Positions 45,602 to 55,118 of a stretch of DNA of 64,000 nucleotides are shown in pieces. The notes under the pieces were generated by a model. The model saw only the letters and a program-made list of their open reading frames with translations, searched no databases and was not told the DNA's origin. Positions within the stretch are counted from its first letter, which is position 1; every line of letters begins with the position of its first letter. This DNA is from Chromobotia macracanthus (lineage: Eukaryota; Chordata; Actinopteri; Cypriniformes; Botiidae): contig JAZGTH010000138.1 of the NCBI GenBank assembly GCA_036877525.1, forward strand, positions 310,001 to 374,000, written 5' to 3'. The translations under genes were made by a program, and so were the position numbers.

Positions 45602-47740
45602 TTCGATCATTAATTAATTACAAACCCGATTCCAAAAAAGTTGGGACACTGTACAAATTGTGAATAAAAAAGGAATACAATTTACAAATCTCATAAACTT
45701 ATATTTTATTCACAATAGAATATAGATAACATATCAAATGTTGAAACTGAGACATTTTGAAATGTCATGCCAAATATTGGCTCATTTTGGATTTCATGAG
45801 AGCTACACATTCCAAAAAAGTTGGGACAGGTAGCAATAAGAGGCCGGAAAAGTTAAATGTACATATAAGGAACAGCTGGAGGACCAATTTGCAACTTATT
45901 AGGTCAATTGGCAACATGATTAGAGCCTCTCAGAGTGGCAGTGTCTCTCAGAAGTCAAGATGGGCAGAGGATCACCAGTTCCCCCAATGCTGTGGCGAAA
46001 AATAGTGGAGCAATATCAGAAAGGAGTTTCTCAGAGAAAAATTGCAAATAGTTTGAAGTTATCATCATCTACAGTGCATAATATCATCCAAAGATTCAGA
46101 GAATCTGGAACAATCTCTGTGTGTAAGGGTCAAGGCCAGAAAACCATACTGGATGCCCGTGATCTTCGGGCCCTTAGACGGCACTGCATCACATACAGGA
46201 ATGCTACTGTAATGGAAATCACAACATGGGCTCAGGAATACTTCCAGAAAACATTGTCGGTGAACACAATCCACCGTTACCAGCTAAAACTCTATAGGTC
46301 AAAAAAGAAGCCATATCTAAATATGATCCAGAAGCGCAGCCATTTTCTCTGGGCCAAGGCTCATTTAAAATGGAATGTGGCAAAGTGGAAAACTGTTCTG
46401 TGGTCAGACGAATCAAAATTTGAAGTTCTTTTTGGAAAACTGGGATGCCATGTCATCTGGACAAAAGAGGACAAGGACAACCCAAGTTGTTATCAGCGCT
46501 CAGTTCAGAAGCCTGCATCTCTGATGGTATGGGGTTGCATAAGTGCGTGTGGCATGGGCAGCTTACACATTTGGAAAGGCACCATCAATGCTGAAAGGTA
46601 TATCCAAGTTCTAGAACAACATATGCTCCCATCCAGATGTCGTCTCTTTCAGGGAAGACCTTGCATTTTTCAACATGACAATGCCAGACCACATACTGCA
46701 TCAATTACAACATCATGGCTGTGTAGAAGAAGGATCCGAGTACTGAAATGGCCAGCCTGCAGTCCAGATCTTTCACCCATAGAAAACATTTGGCGCATCA
46801 TAAAAAGGAAGATGCGACAAAGAAGACCTAAGACAGTTGAGCAACTAGAAGCCTGTATTAGACAAGAATGGGACAACATTCCTATTCCTAAACTTGAGCA
46901 ACTTGTCTCAGTCCCCAGACGTTTGCAGACTGTTATAAAAAGAAGAGGGGATTCCACACAGTGGTAAACATGGCCTTGTCCCAACTTTTTCTTTGTTGAT
47001 GCCATGAAATTTAAAATCAACTTATTTTTCCCTTAAAATGGTACATTTTCTCAGTTTAAACATTTGATATGTCATCTTTGTTGTATTCTGAATAAAATAT
47101 TGAAAATTGAAACTTCCACATCATTGCATTCTGTTTTTATTCACAATTTTTACAGTGTCCCAACTTTTTTGGAATCGGGTTTGTACATACTAATCATATT
47201 ATTTAATCATTTTTAAAGATTTGTGTATTGGATTACATATTGATATAATTTGATGTATCCACAATTGCTGTAGATGGAGGAAGAATTCGAACCTGAGTTG
47301 ACTGGCCCTGAGCAGAGTCTCTTCTACCCTCAGCAAATAAAACTTGACCTGGAAAGAGACATGGGTGATGATCACAGTTTTGATGTGGATGATGGTGAGA
47401 CTCATGATTCAGTTATGTGCAAAGTTGGATAGCAACAATTTGATATTTATGCATTGATTTATGCTTGTGTATTCATTATTGCGCAGTGGAAGAGGGGCTG
47501 GTCTATGCCATGTGCATGGTGGGTCAGGATGACCAAACCACTCTGGCTCAATGGATTTCAGGTCTACAGGAGACCTGTCCAATTTTGGGCCGAATCCCCA
47601 CAGTGTTCCGTCTGGAATCTACACCTGCAGAACTGCAAAACTCATCGGATCCTCAGCAACGCCCCGAGCAGGATCCTGAGTTGGAGTATGAAACGGATCA
47701 TATTATGGAGGAAGAACACACACAAGGAGTGAAACAGTGA
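42821..47740 (+). CDS. ecsit: ECSIT, complete seven-exon coding region
   Basis: ECSIT (evolutionarily conserved signalling intermediate in Toll pathways) works in mitochondria in complex I assembly with NDUFAF1 and ACAD9, and as a TRAF6/TAK1-linked adaptor in Toll-like receptor and BMP signalling. Seven coding exons join in phase into 451 codons, close to the 431 of human. The N-terminus is Arg/Leu/Ser/Thr-rich and short of acids, as for a mitochondrial leader. Family blocks are VERDITVYNKLLDVFPKEVF, NHYPRQQECG, PVFIEGPFPLWLRK, and VYAMCMVGQDDQTTLAQWI near the end. No stops or frame breaks are seen. Start: the first ATG of the second exon, in phase with the rest. Intron 6 hosts a microsatellite and a Tc1 element. 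An AATAAA lies 162 bases after the stop. Confidence 0.95.
43834..44248 (+). CDS. ecsit: ecsit exon 3
   Basis: Residues 46 to 184 (split codon). It carries most of the conserved N-terminal helical, PPR-like region, including GHVEFIYAALKKM and RDITVYNKLLDVFPKEVFVP. Acceptor TTTTTTTAG, donor GTTTGT after GAGAATTATG. Confidence 0.95.
44323..44546 (+). CDS. ecsit: ecsit exon 4
   Basis: Residues 184-258, beginning VMPNVETKVLLAQIFGEKSH and ending ITIFQ before GTGACT. The WFPKF and NPYPVP...LPSDPVDLA blocks are family-specific. Confidence 0.95.
44705..44762 (+). CDS. ecsit: ecsit exon 5
   Basis: Residues 259-277 plus one base: YPSTDITETGEEVLRPHIV. Acceptor TTTTCAG, donor GTATGT. Confidence 0.9.
45042..45190 (+). 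CDS. ecsit: ecsit exon 6
   Basis: Residues 278-327, GIQSPDQQALLAKHNPCRPV through GPFPLWLRK and ending RADPVPPEEK before GTATGT. This is the best conserved part of the protein. Confidence 0.95.
45305..45604. repeat. GT / GTGTGTGG / CA / TA compound microsatellite
   Basis: About twenty GT units, then GTGTGTGG variants to 45425, a spacer, then long CA and TA runs to 45602. The GT and CA halves are complementary, so the tract can fold on itself. Translations of it are meaningless. It lies in ecsit intron 6, 15 bases from the Tc1 element. Confidence 0.95.
45619..47185 (+). mobile_element. Full-length Tc1-like transposon in ecsit intron 6
   Basis: It is flanked by TA (45619-45620, 47184-47185). 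The ends CAAACCCGATTCCAAAAAAG are perfect inverted copies, and the match continues through TTGGGACACTGTA and, with differences, for about 200 bp. Each arm has an inner AAAAAGTTGGGACA-type copy (45811-45828; 46978-46994), the IR/DR layout. It encodes an uninterrupted transposase in the same direction as ecsit. It is the youngest-looking mobile element in the window. Confidence 0.95.
45960..46967 (+). CDS. Intact Tc1-type DD34E transposase
   Basis: The 335-residue protein has the usual full length of Tc1 transposases. Residues 1-110 hold two helix-turn-helix units (QRKIANSLKLSSSTVHNIIQ) for terminal-repeat binding. The RNase H-like catalytic core has D150 in VLWSDES, D240 in FQHDNARPHT and E275 in SPDLSPIENIW; exactly 34 residues lie between D240 and E275. 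It would cut and paste the element at TA sites. The start MGRGSP is shared with the relic at 10.8-12.4 kb. The basic linker expected as GRPR-like reads KGQGQKT, a possible weakness. No stop or frameshift. Confidence 0.95.
   Translation: MGRGSPVPPMLWRKIVEQYQKGVSQRKIANSLKLSSSTVHNIIQRFRESGTISVCKGQGQKTILDARDLRALRRHCITYRNATVMEITTWAQEYFQKTLSVNTIHRYQLKLYRSKKKPYLNMIQKRSHFLWAKAHLKWNVAKWKTVLWSDESKFEVLFGKLGCHVIWTKEDKDNPSCYQRSVQKPASLMVWGCISACGMGSLHIWKGTINAERYIQVLEQHMLPSRCRLFQGRPCIFQHDNARPHTASITTSWLCRRRIRVLKWPACSPDLSPIENIWRIIKRKMRQRRPKTVEQLEACIRQEWDNIPIPKLEQLVSVPRRLQTVIKRRGDSTQW
47274..47394 (+). CDS. ecsit: ecsit exon 7
   Basis: Residues 328-367 plus one base: MEEEFEPELTGPEQSLFYPQ through an acidic end (DDHSFDVDD). 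Acceptor TGCTGTAG, donor GTGAGA. Confidence 0.9.
47487..47740 (+). CDS. ecsit: ecsit exon 8 and stop
   Basis: Residues 368-451, VEEGLVYAMCMVGQDDQTTL to an acidic, Glu-rich C-terminus ending GVKQ and TGA. Acceptor GCGCAG. Confidence 0.95.
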
Positions 47741-47901
47741 GAATTTAGTTTTTCACAATGCTATACCATAGATATTAATACTTACTAAAGGTCTAAACCA
47801 GACTGTGGTAGCTACAGAAAGGAAATTGGGATGACATGGCTTTTGTATTATTCAAAGTCACATTGATGTGTGTAAATGTCATCTAAATGATCTGACAGTG
47901 C

Positions 47902-47907
47902 AATAAA
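47902..47907 (+). terminator. ecsit: ecsit poly-A signal
   Basis: AATAAA in CAGTGCAATAAAACATAC, the first after the stop codon. Confidence 0.65.
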
Positions 47908-48597
47908 ACATACAACACAAGTGTTGGTTTAGTGCACATTTACAAAATATCATGTTATTTTTTTCTTAATAATTTGGTAGAAGTTAGTAAGTGTCTGTAT
48001 ACCTTATAAACAAATATATTATCTGTTAAAAAAAAATAAAATTTTGTATCTTCTGGGCCTTGAAAGTGGTATTTGCATTGCTGTCTATGGGGGGGTCAGA
48101 AAGCTCTCAGATTACATCTAAAAATATCTTCATTCATCTGAACATGAGCGATGGTCTAACAGGTGTGAAATGACATGAGGGTGAGTGAGTAATGACAGAA
48201 TTTTAATTTTTCAGTGAACTATCCCTTTAACTAAAATACTGAAACTTTGTCCTAAAGGAAGGGTTTTTCTCTGTTGTGTTTAAAGTGCAAATGTTTTACA
48301 CTCTTAACATTATAAACAACAAATAACATTCACTGATTAAATTACTGGAAAATTTGCAAAGAAAGTTTCCACATAAGGCCAGGCATGACAGGACTTTCTT
48401 CTCTGCAGGTTAGACTAAGTCTGTAAAAGTAATAAAAAATATGTATTACTGATAATCAGGAAGTGTAAAAAAAAAAGAATGATTCGGGTAAAAACTTGCC
48501 TCTTGTAAAAGAAATGTCCATTAATTCTTCAGAGGATGTGTCTTGAGTCTCTAGACTGATTTTAATAGCTGTTTAAAAAGAGTATTTGAATTAATAA
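47908..48597. other. No gene seen
   Basis: Non-coding DNA downstream of ecsit. GTGTGAAATGACATGAGGGTG (about 48165) resembles a frequent fish repeat. Confidence 0.4.
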
Positions 48598-48775
48598 ATT
48601 GACATTTATGCATTAGGCAGACACTTATCCAAAGCGACTTACAGTGTATTCGAGGTATATAGGTTATCAGGTTCAGTTTATCAGTACATGTGCTCCCCTG
48701 GAATTAAACCTACAAACTTTGTGCTGTTAACACAATGCTCAATCAATCGAGCTACAGGAACACAATAAACGAAAT
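48598..48775 (-). repeat. tRNA-derived SINE
   Basis: On the minus strand it starts GTGTTCCTGTAGCTCGATTG (A-box-like) with GGTTTAATTCC (B-box-like, GGTTCGATTCC in a tRNA). It then passes into CTGTAAGTCGCTTTGGATAA, the conserved core of the widespread fish SINE, and TGCATAAATGTCAA. Promoter boxes are mutated. Confidence 0.7.
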
Positions 48776-50669
48776 AAAAAGAGACAGTGAGGAACAAAGA
48801 AAGATATTGTCAGAGAGGGTAAGACAAAAAAAATGGACAAAAAAAGAGAAAGGTACCATTAAGAAGAGATGAGATTGAGAGGAGATACAGTGGGGAAATG
48901 CATATGGAGAAATCAATTAAAACAGGGACAGAAAGAGGTAATGAAAGAAAAAGATAAATAACAAAACGAATAAGAACCAAGACAACCGTGAATTAAAAAA
49001 ACAACAAAATACAAGCTCTAAAGCAAACAATTTAATTGTAAATGGATCAAGTTTAAGCAAAGTGGGGAAATGTTCTGCATATACAGAAAGCAGTAATAAT
49101 GTGAGAGTAATGTTTTAAATAATTCACGGTCAATATAAAATGAATTAAGATATTGTTAAAAATATAGCAATAAAACAACAAACAAAAACAAAACAAGCAG
49201 TTTAAAATGGCAATAAACACAAAACGTACAAATACAAAACGAACAAATAAAAAACCACAGAACATCTCAAACACATAAAAGTAAATTAAAACTGTCACAT
49301 CAGAGGAAGTGGGCACCCTTATTGCCCATCTAGCCCTTCATCCCTGCCCCTTGCATTGCGGATCCATGTTTTAATGCAGACCTCCACCTCACATGCTGTA
49401 GCTCAGCAGCATGAGCTACAGCAACAAGAAAACAATTGAATTACAAATGTTAAAAACAAAACGGTTGTTCAAGTACTGTTTAGACATTTAAACCTCAGAG
49501 CTGCAAAAAGCTGTATTTCGCATGAGATGAGGGAGGAGTGTAGAGTATGCGGCAGTTCTGCTTACCGCAGGCTTTACACCCACTTCTCCCACTCTCCCTC
49601 CCCTTATCCACCTCATTGTGCATGCCGGTCCTGACTGTGCTGCCACCACTACTATCATCTTCAGCCACAGGAGCTGATGAGTGACAGAAAACACGTTATT
49701 ATATATTTTGACACATTTTGCAGCGTCTCTCTAAAAAACCTGTTTCTTTATTTTGTCCAATTTCTCTATTTCTCCTCCATCTCTCTTTGATTGTTTTGAC
49801 AGATGCACACTGACGCTGCATTCTCACACAGAGCCCAAAATGTGATTGGGCCAGCCCAATGTCAATTAAAAAAAGAACCAATGGGCTGCTGAATAAATGT
49901 CTTATGGGCCGGCCTGTCTGAAAATTACTCTGATGCTTACATTTTTTTGACAATTACACTGCCAAAAAGACCCCAGTGCCATCAATGAATTAAACAGAAA
50001 AAGAATAGGCCGCCAATATACAGGTTTTATGGACCAATCAAATCAAAAATAGTACGAGATGTATCAGCCCAAAAAGCATGGCCAAGCAGGAAAATGTCTG
50101 TCTGCCAGATGGCCAGTCCGCCCCTGATGCCAGGATGGAAAGTGGATAAGTTTATTATGCAATTGAAAATCAGGATTGTGGAGTGTATGGTGATAATGCG
50201 TAAATTAGTTACCATTTTAATATTTATTTTTAAATAATATACAGCACAATCTGTAGTTGTAACAAAAGCCCTGGAGCTGTCAAACCTCTGCAGAATTTAC
50301 ACAAAGTGTGTCATCCAGTGGCCTTTAATGACAAACAAATGAGGATATCTGGGTACAGGTAACATTGTGCATATACATATATTACTGACTACAGATTTTC
50401 CTTCCACTTTCCTTTTTTAGCCTTGTTATAATGACTTACCCCATTCAAACAATACATACTGTACTGCCAACTTCTGAGCAGAGCCCTTCCGGCACAGTTA
50501 CTGGGCCTGTGAGGTGGTCGGCACGTGGACAAGGATGCACCTTTCTTGGACCTAAAACGTATATAAAAAAAGCAACTTATAAAACAGATGTTTGGTATTT
50601 AATAAAATCAAATATACCATTGCACTGTAGCAGGCTTCCTCCTTACGTTGGCCTTGCTTTTGTAAAAAT

Positions 50670-51420
50670 ATTTTAAGAATCAAAAATTTAAGTTGGCGAC
50701 CTCTAGTTGAGTTGACACAAACGTACCCATTGTTTGTCAAGGTTTGATGCTTCTATAGGCTTCTGCTTTACTATCTAAGATTAAGATAAGTTAATGCACT
50801 TTGATTGTTCTGCAGTAGCCTTTGGCCTACAGTAATACTTTTTCACAAATATGAACAAGCAAACAAGAACATCTGGAGAAAAAGAAATATAATAATGTAA
50901 TTTGATTACATGTAACAAATATTGTTTTGATAACATATTTACTAAATGTTAACATGACTACCAGGCACAAAGTATAACAAATATTTTTTTTTAAATAATT
51001 ATTATTATTGCAATATTTAGTTCATGTTTAATATGTTTAAATGTCAGTCTAAAAATGGTAATAAATGGTAAAAAGTACATTTATGACACCATACCTGGCC
51101 AAAGAAAGGTTTATTTCTTTAGACTGCCATAATCAATTCTATTTATTCTTTAAATGGTAAACTCATGGGAGTGGATTTTTTCCCCCTTTTGTTATTGTGG
51201 AAAATATTAACACAAAAATGTCTGAGCTCCCATATGCTACAATTTACTCATAAGAATCCAAAATATATTTGTAGGGGTGTCAATAATTGTGGCCAACAAA
51301 TTGAAGAAAAACTTCAATATAAAATTGTAAAATATTATAAAATATTATAAACTATTATAAACATATATTATAAATTTAAACAAAATATCATTATATATTT
51401 ATATTTAATTTCAATATTAT
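50670..51420. other. No gene seen
   Basis: Very AT-rich; short ATTATAAA tandem words at 51330-51375. Confidence 0.4.
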
Positions 51421-51459
51421 TATATTGTGCCCATAAATGGTCTAACCCACTCAAGGACT

Positions 51460-51610
51460 GTTTGGGTTTTCTGTGGGCAAGTCCACAGTGGGTAGGACCA
51501 CAGAAAACCCACACAGCCCACTTGGGGTTTAGTGTGGGTTTGTCCTGCCCACACTGTCCCACAGTAAACCCACACTTACCCACAGTGGGCTCACACAGGC
51601 TTGTTTGCTG
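51460..51610. repeat. CCCACAGTGGG-type inverted-repeat cluster
   Basis: GGGTTTTCTGTGG (51464-51476) and CCACAGAAAACCC (51498-51510) are perfect inverted arms. Further GTGGG and CCCAC words alternate to 51600, so the stretch can form several hairpins. Confidence 0.75.
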
Positions 51611-51929
51611 GGTGACTGCATTTATATTGCCCTTTACGCATGTGTTTATATTTCCATCCCTCATATAGCATTGTTCCCTTTCAGTCAGGGCTTGAGAGCC
51701 CTATCACCTTCGAGTAGTAGAAAAACGTGCCAATGAACATTGGCCTGAGAGGAAAGAGCCAATGAGCATTTGGGCAAAGGATTTGCGTGCTGAGTCACGC
51801 CCACCCAGAAACGCATTCTTTCGTGCGTTCGTCCCAAAAACTGTACGCCCAACAGCATACTTTCATGTCTCGATCTTGCCTTGATACAGGCCGTTCCTTT
51901 GGTTCACAGTTTAGAGTCGGGCGTATCAG

Positions 51930-52253
51930 TACAAGGTTCTCCCCTTTGGGCTGTCACTGTCTCCCTGCGTCTTTACCAAGATCGCGGAGGCTGCCCTTTC
52001 CCTGTTACGGGAAGTGGGCATTCGCATCCTCAACTACCTTAACGACTGGCTCATTTTGACCCACTCTCGAGAGCAGTTGTGCGAACACAGGGACCTGGTG
52101 CTTCGGCACCTCAGCCACTTGGGGCTTCAGGTCAACTGGGAAAAGAGCAAGCTCTCCCCAACACAGAGCATCTCCATCGAGCGCACACAGTCACTGTTGC
52201 ATTGCCTGAACAGGTTCAGGGCCAAGACAGCGGTCCCACTGAAACTCTTTTAG
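51930..52253 (+). pseudogene. DIRS reverse transcriptase fragment
   Basis: The catalytic box reads NYLNDWLI (52030-52053), where an active enzyme needs two adjacent Asp. The first half lies in one frame and the part from 52014 in another. It ends after VNWEKSKLSPTQSI and LHCLNRFRAKTAVPLK with TAG. Confidence 0.85.
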
Positions 52254-52288
52254 AGTCTCCTGGGGCATGAGGGCAGAGGGCTTATGAC

Positions 52289-53025
52289 TTGAAGTGGAGC
52301 CTCTTTGCTGACTGGTGTTCTTCCCATGGAGATGTCCCCCACACGTGCCCGATCAGCTCTGTGCTTTCCTTTCTGCAGGAAGGGTTGGAACGGAGGTTGT
52401 CTCCTTCCACCCTGAAGGTGTACGTGGCCGCTATCTCGGCCCATCACCTAGCAGTAGAAGTTAAGTATTTAGAAAAGCATGAGCTGGTCATCAGGTTCCT
52501 GAGGGGAGCCCGGAGACTGAACCCAATGAGGCCGCCCCTCTTGGGACCTTTCCATAGTCCTTTCTGGGCTATGGGGAGCCCCTTTCGAGCCACTTGAGTC
52601 AGCAAAGCTGAAAAGTCTGTCTCTCAAGACTGAGAGTCAGTGACTCGTGCCTAGAGTTTGGGCCTGCCTACTCTCACGTTATCTTGAGACCCAGGCCTGG
52701 CTACATGTCCAAGGTTCCCACCACACCTTTTAAGGACCAGGTGGTGAACCTACAAGCACTGCCCATGGAGGAGGCGGACCCAGCCCTTTCTTTGTTGTGT
52801 TTGCACTCTGCACGTATATGTGGACCATACTCGGAGCTTCAGAGGCTCCGATCAGCTCTTTGTCTGCTTCAGAGGTCAGCAGAAGGGAAAGGCCCTCTCC
52901 AAACAGCCCACTGGACAGTGGATGTCATTGCCTTGGCATACCATTCCCAAGATGTGCCTTGCCCCCTCAGAGTGAAGGCTCACTCGACTAGGAGTGTTGC
53001 CTCCTCCTGGGCATCACCCCTCTAG
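52289..53025 (+). pseudogene. DIRS tyrosine recombinase fragment
   Basis: It covers the recombinase from LSPSTLKVYVAAISAHH to the His-x-x-Arg box (KAHSTRSVASSWAS), which is intact here unlike copy 1. A stop and a deletion near 52595-52640 break the middle. The C-terminal nucleophile Tyr region is not in frame (TAG at 53023). Confidence 0.85.
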
Positions 53026-53895
53026 CAGACATTTTCAGAGCTGCAGGCTGGGCACCTAACACCTTTGCAAGGTTTTAAAATCTCAGGATGGAGCCCGTAT
53101 CCTCCTGTGTGTTGGGGCCCACTATGTAGTGAGCAGGAGGACGTGCTTGGTGTCCTTGCTTGCATTGCCTCTTCCCTGGGATAGGAGGAAATAGGCATTT
53201 ATACTACTTTGTAGTGGTTTCCCACTGGTGAACCCTGCGTTGCGATTCCTCCAGCATCCATCGGTGGGTAGGCTTGGCGGAGGAGCCTCACGTCAGGCCC
53301 AGTACTTGTGTGTATGCCACAGTCAGTCCTTGTACTGGGCTAGGTGCCCCATATGTAGTGATTCCTCATTGGGCAAAGGATTTGCGTGCCGAGTCACGCC
53401 CACCCTGAAGCGGGTATAAGGCCGGCCACAACTCACTTTCATTCAGGTTTGTGCTAAGGAGCCGAGATGTGTCCCGGCCAATCAGTGGGGAATCAGGCTT
53501 GCGGCAAGGGGACGTAACATCTCCGTTCCCTTCTTCAGGGAATGGGTTACATATGTAACCAAGACGTTACTTAGCCACACACACAGATTTTATAGGTCTG
53601 CTTGCAAACAGTTTAGAGTTTGGAGAACTGCACAACAGTCACAATTTTATCGGCCCTAGTTAGTTTTATAATACAAAGAAAACAGCAACTTTCAGTTATT
53701 ATAGAATAATTACCTTTCCCACACACAGTGGAGTGCGTATCCAGTGGTTTACTGGCACATGCAGTGGAGGCAGGGGAGGGGTACATCTGCCCAGAATAAA
53801 AAATACAGACAATAGACCTTTATCACACTTCCTAGTTCCGGTAAGCGAAGCAGTGTTTTGCTACTTATGTTACCATCTCAACACAATTAAAACTA

Positions 53896-54132
53896 ATGGC
53901 TGAATCCTCTCGACGGTGTTATTGCAGCTTACCCAGCTGCTGTAATTCTAAACGTCACCTTTATCTCAGTTTTCACGCTTTCCTGACACAAAAAGAACTG
54001 AGGAAAGCACGGGTGAGACTAATATCGCGGAATGAAGGTAAAATAAAACACGGGAGTATGTTTGTGTGTAGGATGTCTGTTTCTTACAGTGACCATTTTG
54101 AAGTTTTTTTTGTCATTTTGAAGCTGTCTTAA
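53896..54132 (+). pseudogene. THAP-like zinc finger fragment
   Basis: It begins MAESSRRCYCSLPSCCNSKR and continues LSFHAFLTQKELRKARVRLI, then ends SDHFE shortly before a stop. The C-x4-C start, the SFHxFP-like box, RKAR and the late x-HF are the THAP order. The third Cys (expected before S-x-HF) is Tyr and the conserved Trp is absent, so metal binding is doubtful. THAP domains occur in host regulators and in P-element and Kolobok-type transposases. No C-terminal domain follows before a repeat at 54179, so it is probably transposon debris. Confidence 0.45.
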
Positions 54133-54178
54133 ACTAAAGTGAAGACCTTCTGAAACACTGCAATACATTTGTGTCCAA

Positions 54179-54330
54179 ATAATTCAATTCAATTCAATTC
54201 AACTTTATTTGTATAGCGCTTTTACAATGTGGCATTGTCTCAAAGCAGCTTTACAGGGAGGAAAAAGGAAAAAACAAGGAAATATACACAATGATAATAT
54301 GATAATGAATATATTTGAATATATATAATA
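54179..54330. repeat. Fish interspersed repeat (ATTCA head)
   Basis: Four AATTC units lead into AACTTTATTTGTATAGCGCT and CAAAGCAGCTTTACAGGGAG, a widespread fish non-coding repeat. Confidence 0.65.
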
Positions 54331-54831
54331 ATGAAAATAATGAACACCAGAGCGCAAAATACCTCTAATGAAGGTTATTGTTTCAGTGAGTAGGGACTAG
54401 AATGTTTTCAGACTGAGGGCTAAACTTTACAAACATTTTGCAACCTGTATTTTATGGGGCTCCTCATTCTTTTGCATTTACCGGTAGCAACTTGCCTGTA
54501 TTAATACCTCTCGAATCACTATATCTGACACTGCATACAAAGGAAGTAGGGAGGTTATCACAGCCTACTGGCAACTTCTAACTTTAAACTTATCCTGCTA
54601 AAAGTTAAAAAGGTCTTGATTATGAACGATTGATAATATGACATGAGTAGGCTTCCATTAACATTTATTACTTTGTAGACTGTGCAAACTGAATAGAAAC
54701 GGCTTACTGCAGACATCATTTATTTGCTCGAAATCTGTAAATTGACATACTGTTTGCTTTGTTTTGGCTATGTCAGTGTTAGATAATTCATAGCAAAACG
54801 TCTCTCTTATTAATAGGCTGAAGCTTACAAC

Positions 54832-55118
54832 GTATTGTGGTTACTAGCATACCTAGTAACCACAATACATTGGCGCTGCCATTGACTTGACCTAACCAGA
54901 AGAATCGATACACTGTTTCGAAGAGCACTTCCAGATATTTAATTACGTTGTTGTAAAGGTCTTATCACTAATCATCTTCAATACTGAATATCCAGCAACT
55001 GAATATCCAGAATTGCTCTTCAAAGTAGTGTATCGATTCTGTGTTCCTCCGGATACTTTCTCTTTGTAACTTTGTTACCTGTGGAAGTTCTACTTTGCTA
55101 TTGAAGATGGTTAGTGAT
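54832..55118. repeat. Interleaved inverted repeats
   Basis: Pair 1: 54832-54847 and 54853-54868, 16-base perfect arms with a 5-base loop. Pair 2: 54901-54939 and 55002-55040, about 39 bases with few mismatches (AGAATCGATACACT outermost). Pair 3: 54964-54983 and 55099-55118, 20 bases with one mismatch. Pairs 2 and 3 overlap in pseudoknot order. CTGAATATCCAG is also tandemly doubled at 54984-55010. Confidence 0.85.

Larger units (their letters stand above)
51680..53575 (+). mobile_element. DIRS-type retroelement relic (copy 2)
   Basis: It has a terminal repeat at 51695-51800 (AGAGCCCTATCACCTTCGAG) and a related segment at 53368-53570 (GGGCAAAGGATTTGCGTGC shared by both). Between them are reverse transcriptase pieces (SREQLCEHRDLVLRHLSHLG) and the tyrosine recombinase (SPSTLKVYVAAISAHHLAVE). 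The RNase H and methylase regions are missing, so the copy is internally deleted. It is 85-90% like copy 1 by eye where they overlap. Confidence 0.85.
49330..53788 (-). other. Candidate minus-strand exon chain, unidentified gene
   Basis: Four open segments with good borders lie in order on the minus strand. 53788-53712 runs from GGGCAG to GTAATT and reads MYPSPASTACASKPLDTHST. 50554-50467 runs from TTTTAG to GTATGT and reads PRKVHPCPRADHLTGPVTVP. 49668-49567 runs from CATCAG to GTAAGC and reads APVAEDDSSGGSTVRTGMHN. The last is near 49400-49330, with EVEVCIKTWIRNARGRDEG and a TAA. The first-second and third-fourth junctions agree in phase; the second-third does not, so an exon may be missing. 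I do not recognise the protein. A DIRS relic sits in the first intron. It could equally be a noncoding transcript or chance. Confidence 0.25.

Noticed and set aside
45238..45663. Open frames of over 100 codons on both strands
   Set aside because: They are translations of GT, CA and TA repeats (Cys-Val and Thr-His runs) and are open in all frames.
48598..48775. Functional tRNA gene on the minus strand
   Set aside because: A- and B-box-like words are mutated, the cloverleaf cannot be completed and the fish SINE core follows.
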